From NCBI GenBank assembly GCA_943371005.1, contig CALRTB020000003.1, forward strand, positions 186,001-250,000: a stretch of DNA of 64,000 nt, written 5' to 3'. Under the pieces are notes generated by a model. The model worked only from the letters and a program-made list of their open reading frames with translations, did not search any database and was not told the origin of the DNA. How positions within the stretch are numbered: the first letter of the stretch is position 1; the number at the start of each line of letters is the position of its first letter. Origin of the DNA: MRBY01 sp943371005 (GTDB lineage Bacteria > Cyanobacteriota > Cyanobacteriia > Cyanobacteriales > MRBY01). Of the stretch, positions 9,148 through 18,305 are shown piece by piece. Position numbers and translations under genes: made by a program.

Positions 9148-9176
9148 CAAAAAAAATCCACAAATTATTTGTGGAT
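9148..9176 (-). terminator. Rho-independent terminator after the DUF3134 gene
   Basis: Read on the minus strand, a perfect 9-bp stem (ATCCACAAA/TTTGTGGAT, 9156-9176) with a 3-base loop is followed directly by a run of eight T. It lies 58 bases downstream of the DUF3134 stop codon. Confidence 0.85.
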
Positions 9177-9233
9177 CGAGAGCGTCTTATAATTTTTTTC
9201 AAAGATTGTTAAGGACAATTTTTTTTGAGAAGC

Positions 9234-9464
9234 TTAATCAAGGTCAGCATCATCGTCATCGTCGTCATCTTCAAAGCCGTCTTCATCCATCAGCTCAGAT
9301 AAATCCTGATCGTCTGCCATCTCATCAACCAAATCGTCTTTTTTCTCGCGGTAGATAATGCGACCATTTTCCTCTAGCCATTCTAGTAACGATGTCTTTT
9401 GCTCTAGGGCAATCACAGAGGCAGGCGCATATCGAGGTTCTTGGCGCAGGGAAGGATTTTTCAT
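9234..9464 (-). CDS. DUF3134 family small acidic protein
   Basis: 76 residues from the ATG at 9464 (an in-frame ATG two codons upstream at 9470 is possible). The N-terminal part, NPSLRQEPRYAPASVIALEQKTSLLEWLEENGRI, is the conserved DUF3134 core of cyanobacterial proteins; after RLIYREKK-like basic residues it ends in a strongly acidic tail with a run of seven aspartates, encoded by GAT/GAC repeats. A -10-like TATACT lies about 45 bases upstream and a strong terminator follows, so it looks like a monocistronic gene. The function is unknown; the acidic tail would suit interaction with a basic protein or nucleic-acid mimicry, which is speculation. Confidence 0.85.
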   Translation of the reverse strand: MKNPSLRQEPRYAPASVIALEQKTSLLEWLEENGRIIYREKKDDLVDEMADDQDLSELMDEDGFEDDDDDDDADLD

Positions 9465-9507
9465 AGTCAAAACGAGGCGATCGCTACGGATAGATGAGCA
9501 ATTTTTT

Positions 9508-9513
9508 AGTATA
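9508..9513 (-). promoter_or_regulatory. Possible -10 box (TATACT) of the DUF3134 gene
   Basis: TATACT on the minus strand, about 45 bases before the DUF3134 start, matches the sigma-70 -10 consensus at five of six positions. No good -35 hexamer is seen at 16-18 bases, so this is a weak call. Confidence 0.35.
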
Positions 9514-9553
9514 ACCTATTCAGGATTCGGGGGAACTTGAGATAGAGTGCTTT

Positions 9554-10309
9554 TTAGGCCAAAACGGTACAGGGTGTCCCTGGCGTCGGTTCTAAAACGA
9601 GGGTATCGGGCTGTTTTTGATGGAGCATTTGCTTAAAGTCAGCAACAGTACCTTGGGGTTTAAGGAACTTCATCACCAACCCTTCAAAGTTGACATCTCC
9701 GCCAGCGGCAGTGGGTAAAATCACCTGGGGTTTTAGCCATTCACATACTTGTAATGCACTGGCTTGACCTTTGATCACGGGGCCGAGGAGGGGCAGGGTG
9801 AGATTAATCAATGGCGTCACCACAACATCAATCGGGGCGTACTGCTTCAACTCCGGGGAATGGTAACCGTGGGGCTCGTAATAGAGGGTTTGACCAGTGC
9901 TGAGATCCTTGAGCAGGTAGCCATTTTCAAAGGTGGTTGGCCCCACCGGAGACCCTTTCAGGGCCAGAATTTCTAAGTTGTCAATGGTGTATTGCTGATG
10001 GTGCTCTAGGGTGTGGATGGTTTGATAACCCAGAGATTGCACAACCTTGGCCGCATTAGGGGAGCCGACAACGGGTAAGGCGTGATCCAACTGCTCTAGG
10101 GTCGGTACATGGGCATGGTCTGGTAGCCCTTGGGATAACAAAATCAAGTCAACGTTTTCGGGAATGGGCCGATCCTGGGGGCGATCGCCTTTAAATAACC
10201 AAGGCGTATTCCCAAACATCAACGAACCCACCAGCCAGGGATCCAGCAAAATGCGTTTGCCAGCCATCTCAATGAGCCAGCTATTACTGTCGAGGTATGT
10301 CAATTCCAT
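9554..10309 (-). CDS. Metallo-beta-lactamase-fold protein with altered metal motif
   Basis: 251 residues that follow the Lactamase_B_3 (UlaG-like) layout: MELTYLDSNSWLIEMAGKRILLDPWLVG at the start, where the DPW aspartate is typical, then the position of the HxHxDH metal motif. Here that segment reads LLSQGLPDHAHVPTL: Gln60 and Leu62 stand where the two histidines should be, while Asp64 and His65 are kept. A later histidine (EPHGYHSPEL) is present. The protein may therefore bind one metal or none. Similar Q-G-L-x-D-H variants occur, as far as I recall, in cyanobacterial and plant homologues, so the change may be a conserved family feature. Function unknown. It precedes nothing obvious: the HD-phosphohydrolase gene ends at 10360 upstream on the same strand, 50 bases away. 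Confidence 0.8.
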   Translation of the reverse strand: MELTYLDSNSWLIEMAGKRILLDPWLVGSLMFGNTPWLFKGDRPQDRPIPENVDLILLSQGLPDHAHVPTLEQLDHALPVVGSPNAAKVVQSLGYQTIHTLEHHQQYTIDNLEILALKGSPVGPTTFENGYLLKDLSTGQTLYYEPHGYHSPELKQYAPIDVVVTPLINLTLPLLGPVIKGQASALQVCEWLKPQVILPTAAGGDVNFEGLVMKFLKPQGTVADFKQMLHQKQPDTLVLEPTPGTPCTVLA

Positions 10310-10359
10310 GGGTCAGCCTAGAGGTTTATTTACAGATCTTAACAACTTCTGCCCTGGGG

Positions 10360-12711
10360 TTAACGGCGAGACTCCAATACGGCCTGGGGATAGGCAATGC
10401 GCTTGTGGTTGTACTGCTCCCACACTTTCACAAAAACATCCACAATGGACGGCAACTCATTTTTCTCAATGCCAGATTCAGCTAATTGACCATCCTGCCA
10501 ACGGGCCCGAAAAATACGATTTACCATAATGGCTGCTTGGTCGGGGGTTGCTTCTTTCAGGGAGCGCAGAGCCGCTTCACAACTATCCGCCAACATTACA
10601 ACGCCCGTTTCCCGCGATTGGGGGATGGGACCAGCATAACGGAATAACTGTTCATCCACACTCTCTGGGGGTTGGCCTTCTTTTTCAGCTAGGGCGCGGG
10701 CTTGGTGGTAAAAATATGAAATTTGCATCGTCCCCTGGTGTTCTGGGATGAAGTCGCGGATAGCCTTGGGGAGCTTATGTTTTTTAGCCATCTTTTCCCC
10801 TTCCGTCACATGCTTGCGAATAATCTCGACACTTTCGTAGGGACTGAGCTTGTCATGTTTATTGGGGCCGCCCTGCTGATTTTCAATAAAACCTTGGGGG
10901 TCATGGGTTTTACCGATGTCATGGTAGAGGGTTCCGGCACGGATTAATTCCACATCACAGCCTAATTGGCGACCGGCGGCTTCGGCGAGGGAGGCAACAA
11001 ACAGAGTGTGTTGAAAGGTGCCAGGTGTTTCTTTAGCAAGCTTGGCGAGCAGCGGACGGTTTGGATTGGAAAGTTCAGCCAAGCGAATGGGGGTCAGCAG
11101 TTCAAAAAAGCGTTCCAGATAGGGAGAGAGTCCGAGGGCAATAATAATCCAGACGGTGCCAGACACTCCGAAGAGCAAAGCTTCTGGCAATAGGACATAC
11201 CAGAGGGTCTCAGCACTGGCACTAGCAATGAGATTCCAGGCGAGGCTAATGACAGCTTGCATGGCCCCAATGGTGAAACCAAGGGTGGCTTGTTCTTCCC
11301 GGGAGCGCAATTTACCGCTTTGTTGGGCTGCAATGAGCCCGCCGACGGTGGCCGCAATGAGGTGATCCCATTTAATGTCTTCGTCGCTAATGCCCGTAAT
11401 CCCGGATAAAAGGGCTACTTGGGTGATTGCAATGTGGGGATGGTAAAGGCTACCAGTGAGTAGCCCAACGGCTGGTAAATTGTTGTTGTAGGGGAATTTT
11501 GTTAGGCCAAGGAGGGGGGTACTCAGGCTAATGAGCAGCAGCAGCACCCAATCACGCCGCCGCAGGTTTTTCTTGGTTTTGGTAACGACAATGATGGTTA
11601 TGGCAACGCCACCGCTAACTAGAAGCGCATAACCGCCGAGACCCAACCAGTTAATTTGGCGATCGCTGAGGCCAAAGCCATCGAGCAGAACAAAATCTTC
11701 CTGGCTAATTTGTTCCCCCTTGGCAACAATTACCTCGCCGGCATCAATGTTCACAACAACGGGTTCCACGGCGAGGGCAGCTTGTTCGGAACGGCGTTTG
11801 GTTTCTTCGCGGTCTTCGATCAGGTTGGGGCGGAGAATTTGAGTTAAAGCGTCGATGGCAAAGGCGCGCCCGGAACTGTCGTTTTCGAGTTGTACTTGGA
11901 CAGTTTCCTGAAGGAGGCTTTGGGAAATGCCGGGGGGAATCCCCTGGGTCAAAATGCGATCGCCGGCCTGGAGAATATCAGTACGAACTTGCTCCCATTC
12001 GGCATCAGACAGGCGGAGTAAAAACGTTTGGTGGGTTTGAAACAGATCGGTGTTAAAGGTGGTTTGGGCTTCGGCGATCGCCTGTTGATAACCTTCTCGG
12101 GCAACCATAATCGTCGTGATCACCCTTTGCACTGCCGTAGGGCCAGCTACCCCTGCATAGCCGTAGAGTTCCCGGGTCGGGGTCGCCAAATTTGCATCTG
12201 TGGGCAGCAAGGTGTCGAGGGGGGGCAGAGGGGAGATTTCGAGTTGATCGGCGATCGCCAATATCGTTTCCCATTGGACATCGCTGGCTTGGCGGAGCAT
12301 TGTTTGGCTCGGAACCGATAAAATTTGGGGATCGAGAAACGGAAATTCACCGGAAATGGTGCGGATCCGGCTAATGTCATCGAGGAGGGTTTTGAGATCT
12401 TGCTTGATGGTTGGCGTCAGTTCTGGATCGCGTTTTAGGCTGGGGATGGCGCCCTGGCGAATTTCCTGGCGTTTGGCTTCGGTGGTCTTGGTGTCTTCAA
12501 ATTCGCCATCGCTGGGGGCTGTGATCGTCTTGGGCGCAATGGTATCCACCGCCAGTTGTGGTTGGTTATAAAAGCGATCGCCAATAACGCTAGTCAAGGA
12601 CGTGACCGCAACCACTGCCAATACCGAAGCAGAAAGTTGGCTAGGCGACTTCCGCCGGGTGGGAGATTGCCCTTGGCCCCGATGCTGTTTGGAATTAGAC
12701 CAAAAATTCAT
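10360..12711 (-). CDS. PgpH-type 7TM HD-domain phosphohydrolase (c-di-AMP phosphodiesterase family)
   Basis: 783 residues from the ATG at 12711 (the longer reading uses a TTG two codons upstream). Order: short basic cytoplasmic tail, one membrane helix (about 27-44), a large outside 7TMR-HDED-type domain (about 50-340), a block of six or seven membrane helices (about 355-545), then a cytoplasmic HD domain. HD residues are visible in HTLFVASLAEAAG and GTLYHDIGKT (His597-Asp598), with DFIPEHQGTMQISYFYHQA and ADSCEAALRS further on. In Listeria and other bacteria this architecture (PgpH) hydrolyses cyclic di-AMP; in cyanobacteria c-di-AMP affects osmotic and night survival. Activity here is inferred from architecture. 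The gene is in a minus-strand run with an unknown gene and trmD upstream. Confidence 0.9.
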   Translation of the reverse strand: MNFWSNSKQHRGQGQSPTRRKSPSQLSASVLAVVAVTSLTSVIGDRFYNQPQLAVDTIAPKTITAPSDGEFEDTKTTEAKRQEIRQGAIPSLKRDPELTPTIKQDLKTLLDDISRIRTISGEFPFLDPQILSVPSQTMLRQASDVQWETILAIADQLEISPLPPLDTLLPTDANLATPTRELYGYAGVAGPTAVQRVITTIMVAREGYQQAIAEAQTTFNTDLFQTHQTFLLRLSDAEWEQVRTDILQAGDRILTQGIPPGISQSLLQETVQVQLENDSSGRAFAIDALTQILRPNLIEDREETKRRSEQAALAVEPVVVNIDAGEVIVAKGEQISQEDFVLLDGFGLSDRQINWLGLGGYALLVSGGVAITIIVVTKTKKNLRRRDWVLLLLISLSTPLLGLTKFPYNNNLPAVGLLTGSLYHPHIAITQVALLSGITGISDEDIKWDHLIAATVGGLIAAQQSGKLRSREEQATLGFTIGAMQAVISLAWNLIASASAETLWYVLLPEALLFGVSGTVWIIIALGLSPYLERFFELLTPIRLAELSNPNRPLLAKLAKETPGTFQHTLFVASLAEAAGRQLGCDVELIRAGTLYHDIGKTHDPQGFIENQQGGPNKHDKLSPYESVEIIRKHVTEGEKMAKKHKLPKAIRDFIPEHQGTMQISYFYHQARALAEKEGQPPESVDEQLFRYAGPIPQSRETGVVMLADSCEAALRSLKEATPDQAAIMVNRIFRARWQDGQLAESGIEKNELPSIVDVFVKVWEQYNHKRIAYPQAVLESRR

Positions 12712-12781
12712 ATGCAAATTGAAAAAATGCGATTAATTCAGACGTCCACCGAGCGCAGAAGATTCAATCGGTCGCAGGGTG

Positions 12782-13576
12782 CTAAACAAGGTGGCGTTGG
12801 GAAATAAGTTGAAGCTGGGGGCGATATTGGAGAACGGACTGACTCGCAATGAGTGGTACTTGCTCCAACTGTAACTGATTTTCTGGGGGAAGTCCCGACC
12901 AGCGGCTCCAAAACTGTAAGACTTGGGTTTCCATTGCTTCTAAATCATGATGTAGCCGTAAGCATAGAGGTAAATGGCTATCGCCCCGGAGGATACCGAC
13001 AAAAATTGCGACCCAAAGGCTGATAATACTTGATTCTGTTTGGACTAGGGCCAAGCTCTCTGGCCAACGACCGTTACCATAGGCGACCGCCCCGTAAATT
13101 AGCAGAAGTTGCTGAGTTGCCCTAAGGTGGTTCCCTGCTCGAATCGCCCGACCCAAGCCCGCCCAGGTCTGCCGGGGAGTCCAGTGGGACTGTAGCAGTG
13201 TGCCAACTGGAGAATATTGCGCGATATGGGTGCAGAAGTTCCCAGGGGTAAGCTTTTCTCGGAAACAAGCACTCAGGACACAAGCTAAATCCATCACCAC
13301 AGAGTACTGCGCTTGGGGCAGATCAAATTCCCCTAGGCGATCGCCTAAATCTTGGGGATCTTCATGACAAAACACCAACAATGGCAACAACAAAAAACCA
13401 TTTTCTAAGGGCTCTTCGGTAAACTGAGGCCGCCAATTGCCTGGTGTACCCGTTTCGCTGTATTGGGTCATCAAGGTCTGTAGCGATAGCATCAGCGGCG
13501 AGGAATCATTGCCCTCAAACTGGTGAGCGATCGCCAAGATCATGCCCAGTAATCGGTGATAAAGACTCACAATCAT
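12782..13576 (-). CDS. Unknown protein translationally coupled to trmD
   Basis: 264 residues. The start is set by an ATGA overlap: the ATG at 13576 shares bases with the TGA of trmD, so the two genes are translationally coupled; a longer in-frame reading to 13666 would lie inside trmD and is rejected. The protein is mostly helical and leucine/glutamine-rich, beginning MIVSLYHRLLGMILAIAHQFEG. The N-terminal R-LLG-ILA--H pattern faintly recalls the first helix of ADP-ribosylglycohydrolases, but the magnesium-binding GD and DDD residues of that family are not apparent, so at best it is a degenerate relative. No signal peptide or clear membrane segment. Function unknown. Confidence 0.7.
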   Translation of the reverse strand: MIVSLYHRLLGMILAIAHQFEGNDSSPLMLSLQTLMTQYSETGTPGNWRPQFTEEPLENGFLLLPLLVFCHEDPQDLGDRLGEFDLPQAQYSVVMDLACVLSACFREKLTPGNFCTHIAQYSPVGTLLQSHWTPRQTWAGLGRAIRAGNHLRATQQLLLIYGAVAYGNGRWPESLALVQTESSIISLWVAIFVGILRGDSHLPLCLRLHHDLEAMETQVLQFWSRWSGLPPENQLQLEQVPLIASQSVLQYRPQLQLISQRHLV

Positions 13577-14283
13577 TCCCGAACCTCCCCTTGAGAAGCT
13601 TGCCAAGCTGCCCACAGATCCGGCCGCCGTGCCTGGGTGCGTTGGATTTGCTGGGCCAACCGCCACTCCGCAATTTTTTGGTGATTACCAGACCGCAATA
13701 CCGCTGGAACTTCCCACCCCCGGAAATTAGCGGGGCGCGTGTATTGCGGATAGTCCAATAACGGCACCTGAAAACTATCGGCCTTTAGGGATGCTTCTTT
13801 ACCCACCGTGCCCGGCAGCAAGCGAATCACCCCATTGAGCAACGTCAACGCCGGAATTTCGCCACAGGTCAAGACAAAATCACCCAAGGAAATTTCCCGC
13901 GTCACCAAATGCTCCCGCACCCGTTCATCAACTCCTTCATAATGGCCGCAGATTAAAACCAACTGGTCATAGGTGGTTAATTCCGCCAAAAGTTGTTGAT
14001 CGAGCCGTTGTCCCTGGGGCGTCATCAAGATCACCTCCCGTTTGGGTTGCACAGGCAAAGACTCGACTGCCGCAAAGAGGGGTTCTGGTTTTAATAGCAT
14101 CCCCGCACCACCCCCGTAGGGTTCATCGTCAACGCTCCGGTGTTTATCCGTCGTAAAGTCCCGGGGGTTGGTGAAGTTAACGGTGGCAATGCCTTTCCCT
14201 AAAGCTTTTCCCAGGAGGCCGGACTGGAGCGGCGAGGTAAAAAAATCCGGAAAAAGGGTCACAAGATCGAAATGTAAAGCCAT
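13573..14283 (-). CDS. trmD: tRNA (guanine-37-N1)-methyltransferase
   Basis: 236 residues, typical length. It methylates G37 next to the anticodon of tRNAs reading CNN/CGG codons, preventing +1 frameshifts, with S-adenosylmethionine bound in a SPOUT trefoil knot. The N-terminus FDLVTLFPDFF, YGGGAGMLLKPEPLF, LICGHYEGVDERVREHL, ISLGDFVLTCGEIPALTLLNGVIRLLPGTVG and LDYPQYTRP are all TrmD signatures. It overlaps the next gene by four bases (ATGA). Divergent from cphB across about 230 bases. Confidence 0.98.
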   Translation of the reverse strand: MALHFDLVTLFPDFFTSPLQSGLLGKALGKGIATVNFTNPRDFTTDKHRSVDDEPYGGGAGMLLKPEPLFAAVESLPVQPKREVILMTPQGQRLDQQLLAELTTYDQLVLICGHYEGVDERVREHLVTREISLGDFVLTCGEIPALTLLNGVIRLLPGTVGKEASLKADSFQVPLLDYPQYTRPANFRGWEVPAVLRSGNHQKIAEWRLAQQIQRTQARRPDLWAAWQASQGEVRE

Positions 14284-14515
14284 AGAAAAAGGGGGAGTGA
14301 AAGTGATGGTTTTTTGACCTAAAAAAGAATAATCAGCTAATTTGAGAATGACAAGGACTATGCAATAATTGTGGGGATTTTTCTGGATTTCTCTGGTTCT
14401 TTTGGTAAGGGTTCAGACCGCAGGAATCTGGTCAATGGCTCGGGCCCAATGGTGGCTGCACCAAGTACAAACGGATCTGGAATTTCGCCACTCACCTGTC
14501 CTCAAGATTAAACTA

Positions 14516-15355
14516 ATGCCGTCAGAAACTTCTCTTGCTCAGCAAACTTCTTTTAAGAGTTCCATCCTTGTCATTGGGGGAGCGGAAGATAAGGTTCATG
14601 GTAAGGAGATTCTCGCTTCGTTTTTCCGGCGGTCTGGGGGCACTGCGGCGGCGATCGCCATTATTCCGTCGGCATCCCGCGAACCGTTATTGATTGGCGA
14701 TCGCTACCAACGCATTTTTGAGGACATGGGCGTCGCAAAGGTCAAGGTGTTGGACGTGCGCGATCGCATCCATGCCGAAGACCGCTATTACCAAGAGTTT
14801 GTTGAAGACTGTACTGGCGTTTTTATGACCGGTGGCGACCAGCTCCGGCTTTGTGGGCTACTTTCAGATACGCCACTAATGGAGCGCATTCGGCAACGGA
14901 TTCACAGCGGCGAAATTACCCTCGCTGGCACCAGCGCTGGGGCAGCAGTAATGGGCCACCACATGATCGCTGGGGGCAGTAGCGGCGAATCTCCCAATCG
15001 GGGTCTGGTGGATTTGGCCATGGGTCTGGGGATGATTCCAGAAATTATCGTTGATCAGCATTTTCACAACCGCAATCGCATGGTGCGTCTACTCAGTACG
15101 ATTGCCGTGCATCCGGATCGCCTGGGGATTGGCATTGACGAAGACACAGCAGCAGTCTTTGAGCAGGAAGGCTATTTAGAAGTCCTAGGCCGGGGGACAG
15201 TCACCATTGTTGATGCCCAGGATTTGACCCACACAAATCAGTCCCACGTCGATACATCTGAGCCGCTGAGTCTCCATAATTTGCATTTGCATATCCTCTG
15301 CCATGGCGATCGCTACGACCTCAAAAACCATCGGCCAATGTCCGGAAACCTTTAA
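14516..15355 (+). CDS. cphB: Cyanophycinase
   Basis: 279 residues. It is the intracellular serine exopeptidase of family S51 that releases beta-Asp-Arg dipeptides from cyanophycin. The nucleophile lies in the elbow LAGTSAGAAVMGHH (Ser140), and VIGGAEDKVHG, SASREPLLIGDRY, FMTGGDQLRL and IVDQHFHNRNRM are characteristic of CphB. The ATG at 14516 is chosen because MPSETSLAQQTSFKSSILVIGGAED matches the start of known cyanophycinases; the 49 upstream in-frame residues are not conserved-looking. It lies 205 bases upstream of cphA in the usual cphB-cphA order, so the storage polymer is made and broken down from one locus. An 8-bp stem-loop sits in the spacer. Confidence 0.97.
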   Translation: MPSETSLAQQTSFKSSILVIGGAEDKVHGKEILASFFRRSGGTAAAIAIIPSASREPLLIGDRYQRIFEDMGVAKVKVLDVRDRIHAEDRYYQEFVEDCTGVFMTGGDQLRLCGLLSDTPLMERIRQRIHSGEITLAGTSAGAAVMGHHMIAGGSSGESPNRGLVDLAMGLGMIPEIIVDQHFHNRNRMVRLLSTIAVHPDRLGIGIDEDTAAVFEQEGYLEVLGRGTVTIVDAQDLTHTNQSHVDTSEPLSLHNLHLHILCHGDRYDLKNHRPMSGNL

Positions 15356-15396
15356 ATGATGGTCACTAACCGACAAATAATCCACGAACAAATTGT

Positions 15397-15420
15397 CCTA
15401 GAATAATTAGCAATTCTAGG
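15397..15420. repeat. Perfect 8-bp inverted repeat in the cphB-cphA spacer
   Basis: CCTAGAAT at 15397-15404 and ATTCTAGG at 15413-15420 form a perfect stem with an 8-base loop. No T-run follows on either strand, so it is not a standard terminator; it might be an RNA processing or partial termination site that adjusts cphA relative to cphB. Confidence 0.5.
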
Positions 15421-15560
15421 GCGATCGCCAAATGTCAGACTCCAGTTCACCATTTCCCCTTGACAGACCACCGCTGCGGATAGCAATGGTCTAGCGCCGA
15501 TTATCGCCCACCCATCGGCATTTGCACCCAGCCCCACCAGACTTTCAACCACGCCAACCT

Positions 15561-18254
15561 ATGAGAATCCTCAAGACCCTAACCCTCAGAGGCCCAAACT
15601 ATTGGAGTATTCGACGCAAAAAGTTGATCGTCATGCGTCTCGATCTCGAAGAAATTGCAGAAATCCCCTCCAACGAAATTAGCGGATTCTACGAAGCCCT
15701 CAGCGAAACCCTGCCTAGTCTCGTCGAACACCATTGCTCCCCCGGTTGCCGGGGTGGTTTTTTAAGTCGTGTCCGGGAAGGAACCCTCATGGGTCACATC
15801 GTTGAACATGTCGCCCTCGAACTCCAAGAATTAGCTGGCATGCCCGTTGGGTTTGGTCGCACCAGGGCCACTGGCGATCACGGTGTCTACAATGTCGTTT
15901 TTGAATATATCTACGAACAAGCTGGGCGTTATGCAGGGCGGGCCGCCGTACGCCTCTGCCAATCCATCCTCGACACCGGGCACTATTCCCCCAAAGAACT
16001 CGATCAAGATATTGCCGACCTCAAAGATCTCTGTGCCAGTTCAGCCCTCGGCCCCAGTACCGAAACCATCGTCAAAGAGGCTGAATCTCGTGGCATTCCC
16101 TGGTCATTGCTCAGTGCCCGCTCCATGATTCAACTGGGTTATGGCCTACACCAGCGACGGCTCCAAGCGACCCTCAGCAACCAATCCGGCATTCTGGCCG
16201 TTGAATTAGCCTGTGATAAAGAAGGTACCAAAAATATCCTGGCCGATGCGGGAGTCCCCGTGCCCCGTGGTACCGTGATTCGCTATTTAGATGACCTTGA
16301 GGATGCCATTGAAGATGTCGGTGGCTATCCCATTGTGATTAAACCCCTTGATGGCAACCATGGCCGCGGCATTACCATTGATATCAAAACCTGGGCTGAC
16401 GCAGAACACGCCTATGACCTTGCCAGTGAAGCTTCAAAAACTCGCTCCGTGATTGTAGAGCGTTACTACAAAGGCAGTGACCACCGGGTATTAGTGATTA
16501 ACGGTAAGCTCGTCGCCGTATCTGAGCGGGTACCGGCCCATGTGGTGGGAGATGGCCGCTCAACCATTGAAACCCTTATCGAAGAAACCAACCGCGATCC
16601 AAACCGGGGTGATGGCCATGATAATGTCCTCACTCGCATCGTGATCGACCAAACGGCCCTGAAAGTGCTCGATCGCCAAGGTTTATCCCTTGATACTGTG
16701 CTCCAGGACGGCGAAATTGCCTATCTGCGCGCTACAGCAAACCTAAGTACAGGCGGCATTGCCGTTGATCGCACCGATGATATTCACCCTTACAATGTCT
16801 GGCTCTTTGAGCGAGTCGCCAAAATTATTGGCTTGGACATTGCCGGGATTGATGTGGTCACCGAGGACATTACCCAACCCCTCCCCGATACCGATGGGGT
16901 AATTGTGGAGGTTAATGCTGCCCCTGGTTTTCGGATGCATGTGGCTCCGAGCCGTGGTTTACCCCGCAATGTGGCCGCCCCGGTGCTGGATATGCTCTAT
17001 CCCGATGGTGCCCCCAGCCGCATCCCCATCATTGCCCTCACGGGAACCAATGGCAAAACCACCACCACCCGCTTGACGGCCCATATCTATCGTCAAACAG
17101 GGAAAATCGTAGGCTATACCAGCACAGACGGCGTTTACATCGGTGATTATCTTGCCCAAAAGGGTGATAATACTGGCCCCCAAAGTGCGGCGATGATTCT
17201 CCAGGACCCAACGGTGGAGGTGGCAATTCTGGAATCGGCCCGTGGTGGTATTTTACGGGCGGGTTTGGCGTTTGATCGCTGTGATGTGGGGGTTGTACTG
17301 AATGTCGCCGCAGACCATCTGGGTTTGGGAGATATTAACACCATTGAGCAAATGGCCCAGGTCAAGGGAGTGATTGCTGAAACAGTTAGCCCCGATGGCT
17401 ATGCAGTCCTGAATGCCGACGATCCCCTCGTGGCGGCTATGGCTGAAAAGGTGCGGGGTAAGGTGACTTATTTTTCGATGCAGCCGGATAATCCCTTGGT
17501 TCTAGAACATATACGGCGGGGTGGCCTGGCGGCGGTTTATGACAATGGTTATCTAACCTTGTTAGAAGGGGAATGGAAGTTGCAGGTGGAGCATGTGAAG
17601 CACGCGCCGGTAACGATGGGGGGAATGGCACCGTTTATGATTGCCAATGCCCTTGCCGCTTGTTTGGCAGCCTTCGCCCAGGGGGTTGATATTGAGCATA
17701 TTCGCCAGGGACTACGAACCTTTAAGCCCTCAGCAGCCCAGACCCCAGGGCGGATGAATCTTTTTGATTTGGGAACACACCATGCGCTGGTAGACTACGC
17801 CCATAATCCAGCCGGCTATGAGGCTGTTGGTGCCTTTGTGAAAAACTGGCCCGGCAAACGGATTGGGGTGGTGGGTGGCCCGGGCGATCGCCGCGACGAA
17901 GATTTAATTTTATTGGGCCGCATTGCTGCGGCGGTTTTTGACCGAATTATTGTCAAAGAAGACGATGATAAACGGGGCCGCAATGCAGGAGAAGTGGCAG
18001 ATTTAATTCGCCAGGGGATTTGCGAAGAGAATCCAGATTGCCAATACGAGACGATCCTCGATGAACAACGGGCCTTGACTGTCGCCCTCGATGAAGCGCC
18101 CCAGGAAGCTCTGGTGGTGATTTTCCCCGAAAGTGTGACCCGGGCGATCGCCATGATTGAGCAACGCCTACCAAGCCAGACTAGCCCTGGCCTGAATAGC
18201 ACGACGACTATCCCCTCCGAATCTCCCATTAGCTCTCCTTCCGTTGCTAGTTAA
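15561..18254 (+). CDS. cphA: Cyanophycin synthetase
   Basis: 897 residues. It polymerises aspartate backbone with arginine side chains, using ATP. Three parts are seen: an N-terminal cyanophycin-specific domain (MRILKTLTLRGPNYWSI start, GHIVEHVALELQELAGM), an ATP-grasp domain (about 220-480, with GYPIVIKPLDGNHGRGITID and VEVNAAPGFRMH) and a C-terminal Mur-ligase domain with P-loop LTGTNGKTTTTRL near residues 492-503, plus AHNPAGYEAVGAF and GGPGDRRDED. ATG 15561 fits the family start; the upstream extension to 15522 is not supported. The length is slightly longer than the usual 870-880 because of a Ser/Thr/Pro-rich tail. Convergent with pheA after 51 bases. Confidence 0.98.
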   Translation: MRILKTLTLRGPNYWSIRRKKLIVMRLDLEEIAEIPSNEISGFYEALSETLPSLVEHHCSPGCRGGFLSRVREGTLMGHIVEHVALELQELAGMPVGFGRTRATGDHGVYNVVFEYIYEQAGRYAGRAAVRLCQSILDTGHYSPKELDQDIADLKDLCASSALGPSTETIVKEAESRGIPWSLLSARSMIQLGYGLHQRRLQATLSNQSGILAVELACDKEGTKNILADAGVPVPRGTVIRYLDDLEDAIEDVGGYPIVIKPLDGNHGRGITIDIKTWADAEHAYDLASEASKTRSVIVERYYKGSDHRVLVINGKLVAVSERVPAHVVGDGRSTIETLIEETNRDPNRGDGHDNVLTRIVIDQTALKVLDRQGLSLDTVLQDGEIAYLRATANLSTGGIAVDRTDDIHPYNVWLFERVAKIIGLDIAGIDVVTEDITQPLPDTDGVIVEVNAAPGFRMHVAPSRGLPRNVAAPVLDMLYPDGAPSRIPIIALTGTNGKTTTTRLTAHIYRQTGKIVGYTSTDGVYIGDYLAQKGDNTGPQSAAMILQDPTVEVAILESARGGILRAGLAFDRCDVGVVLNVAADHLGLGDINTIEQMAQVKGVIAETVSPDGYAVLNADDPLVAAMAEKVRGKVTYFSMQPDNPLVLEHIRRGGLAAVYDNGYLTLLEGEWKLQVEHVKHAPVTMGGMAPFMIANALAACLAAFAQGVDIEHIRQGLRTFKPSAAQTPGRMNLFDLGTHHALVDYAHNPAGYEAVGAFVKNWPGKRIGVVGGPGDRRDEDLILLGRIAAAVFDRIIVKEDDDKRGRNAGEVADLIRQGICEENPDCQYETILDEQRALTVALDEAPQEALVVIFPESVTRAIAMIEQRLPSQTSPGLNSTTTIPSESPISSPSVAS

Positions 18255-18305
18255 AGGGCCGTTTGTCCGGTGTTTACCTGTTTTCTTCAAGCAAAAACAA
18301 ATATC

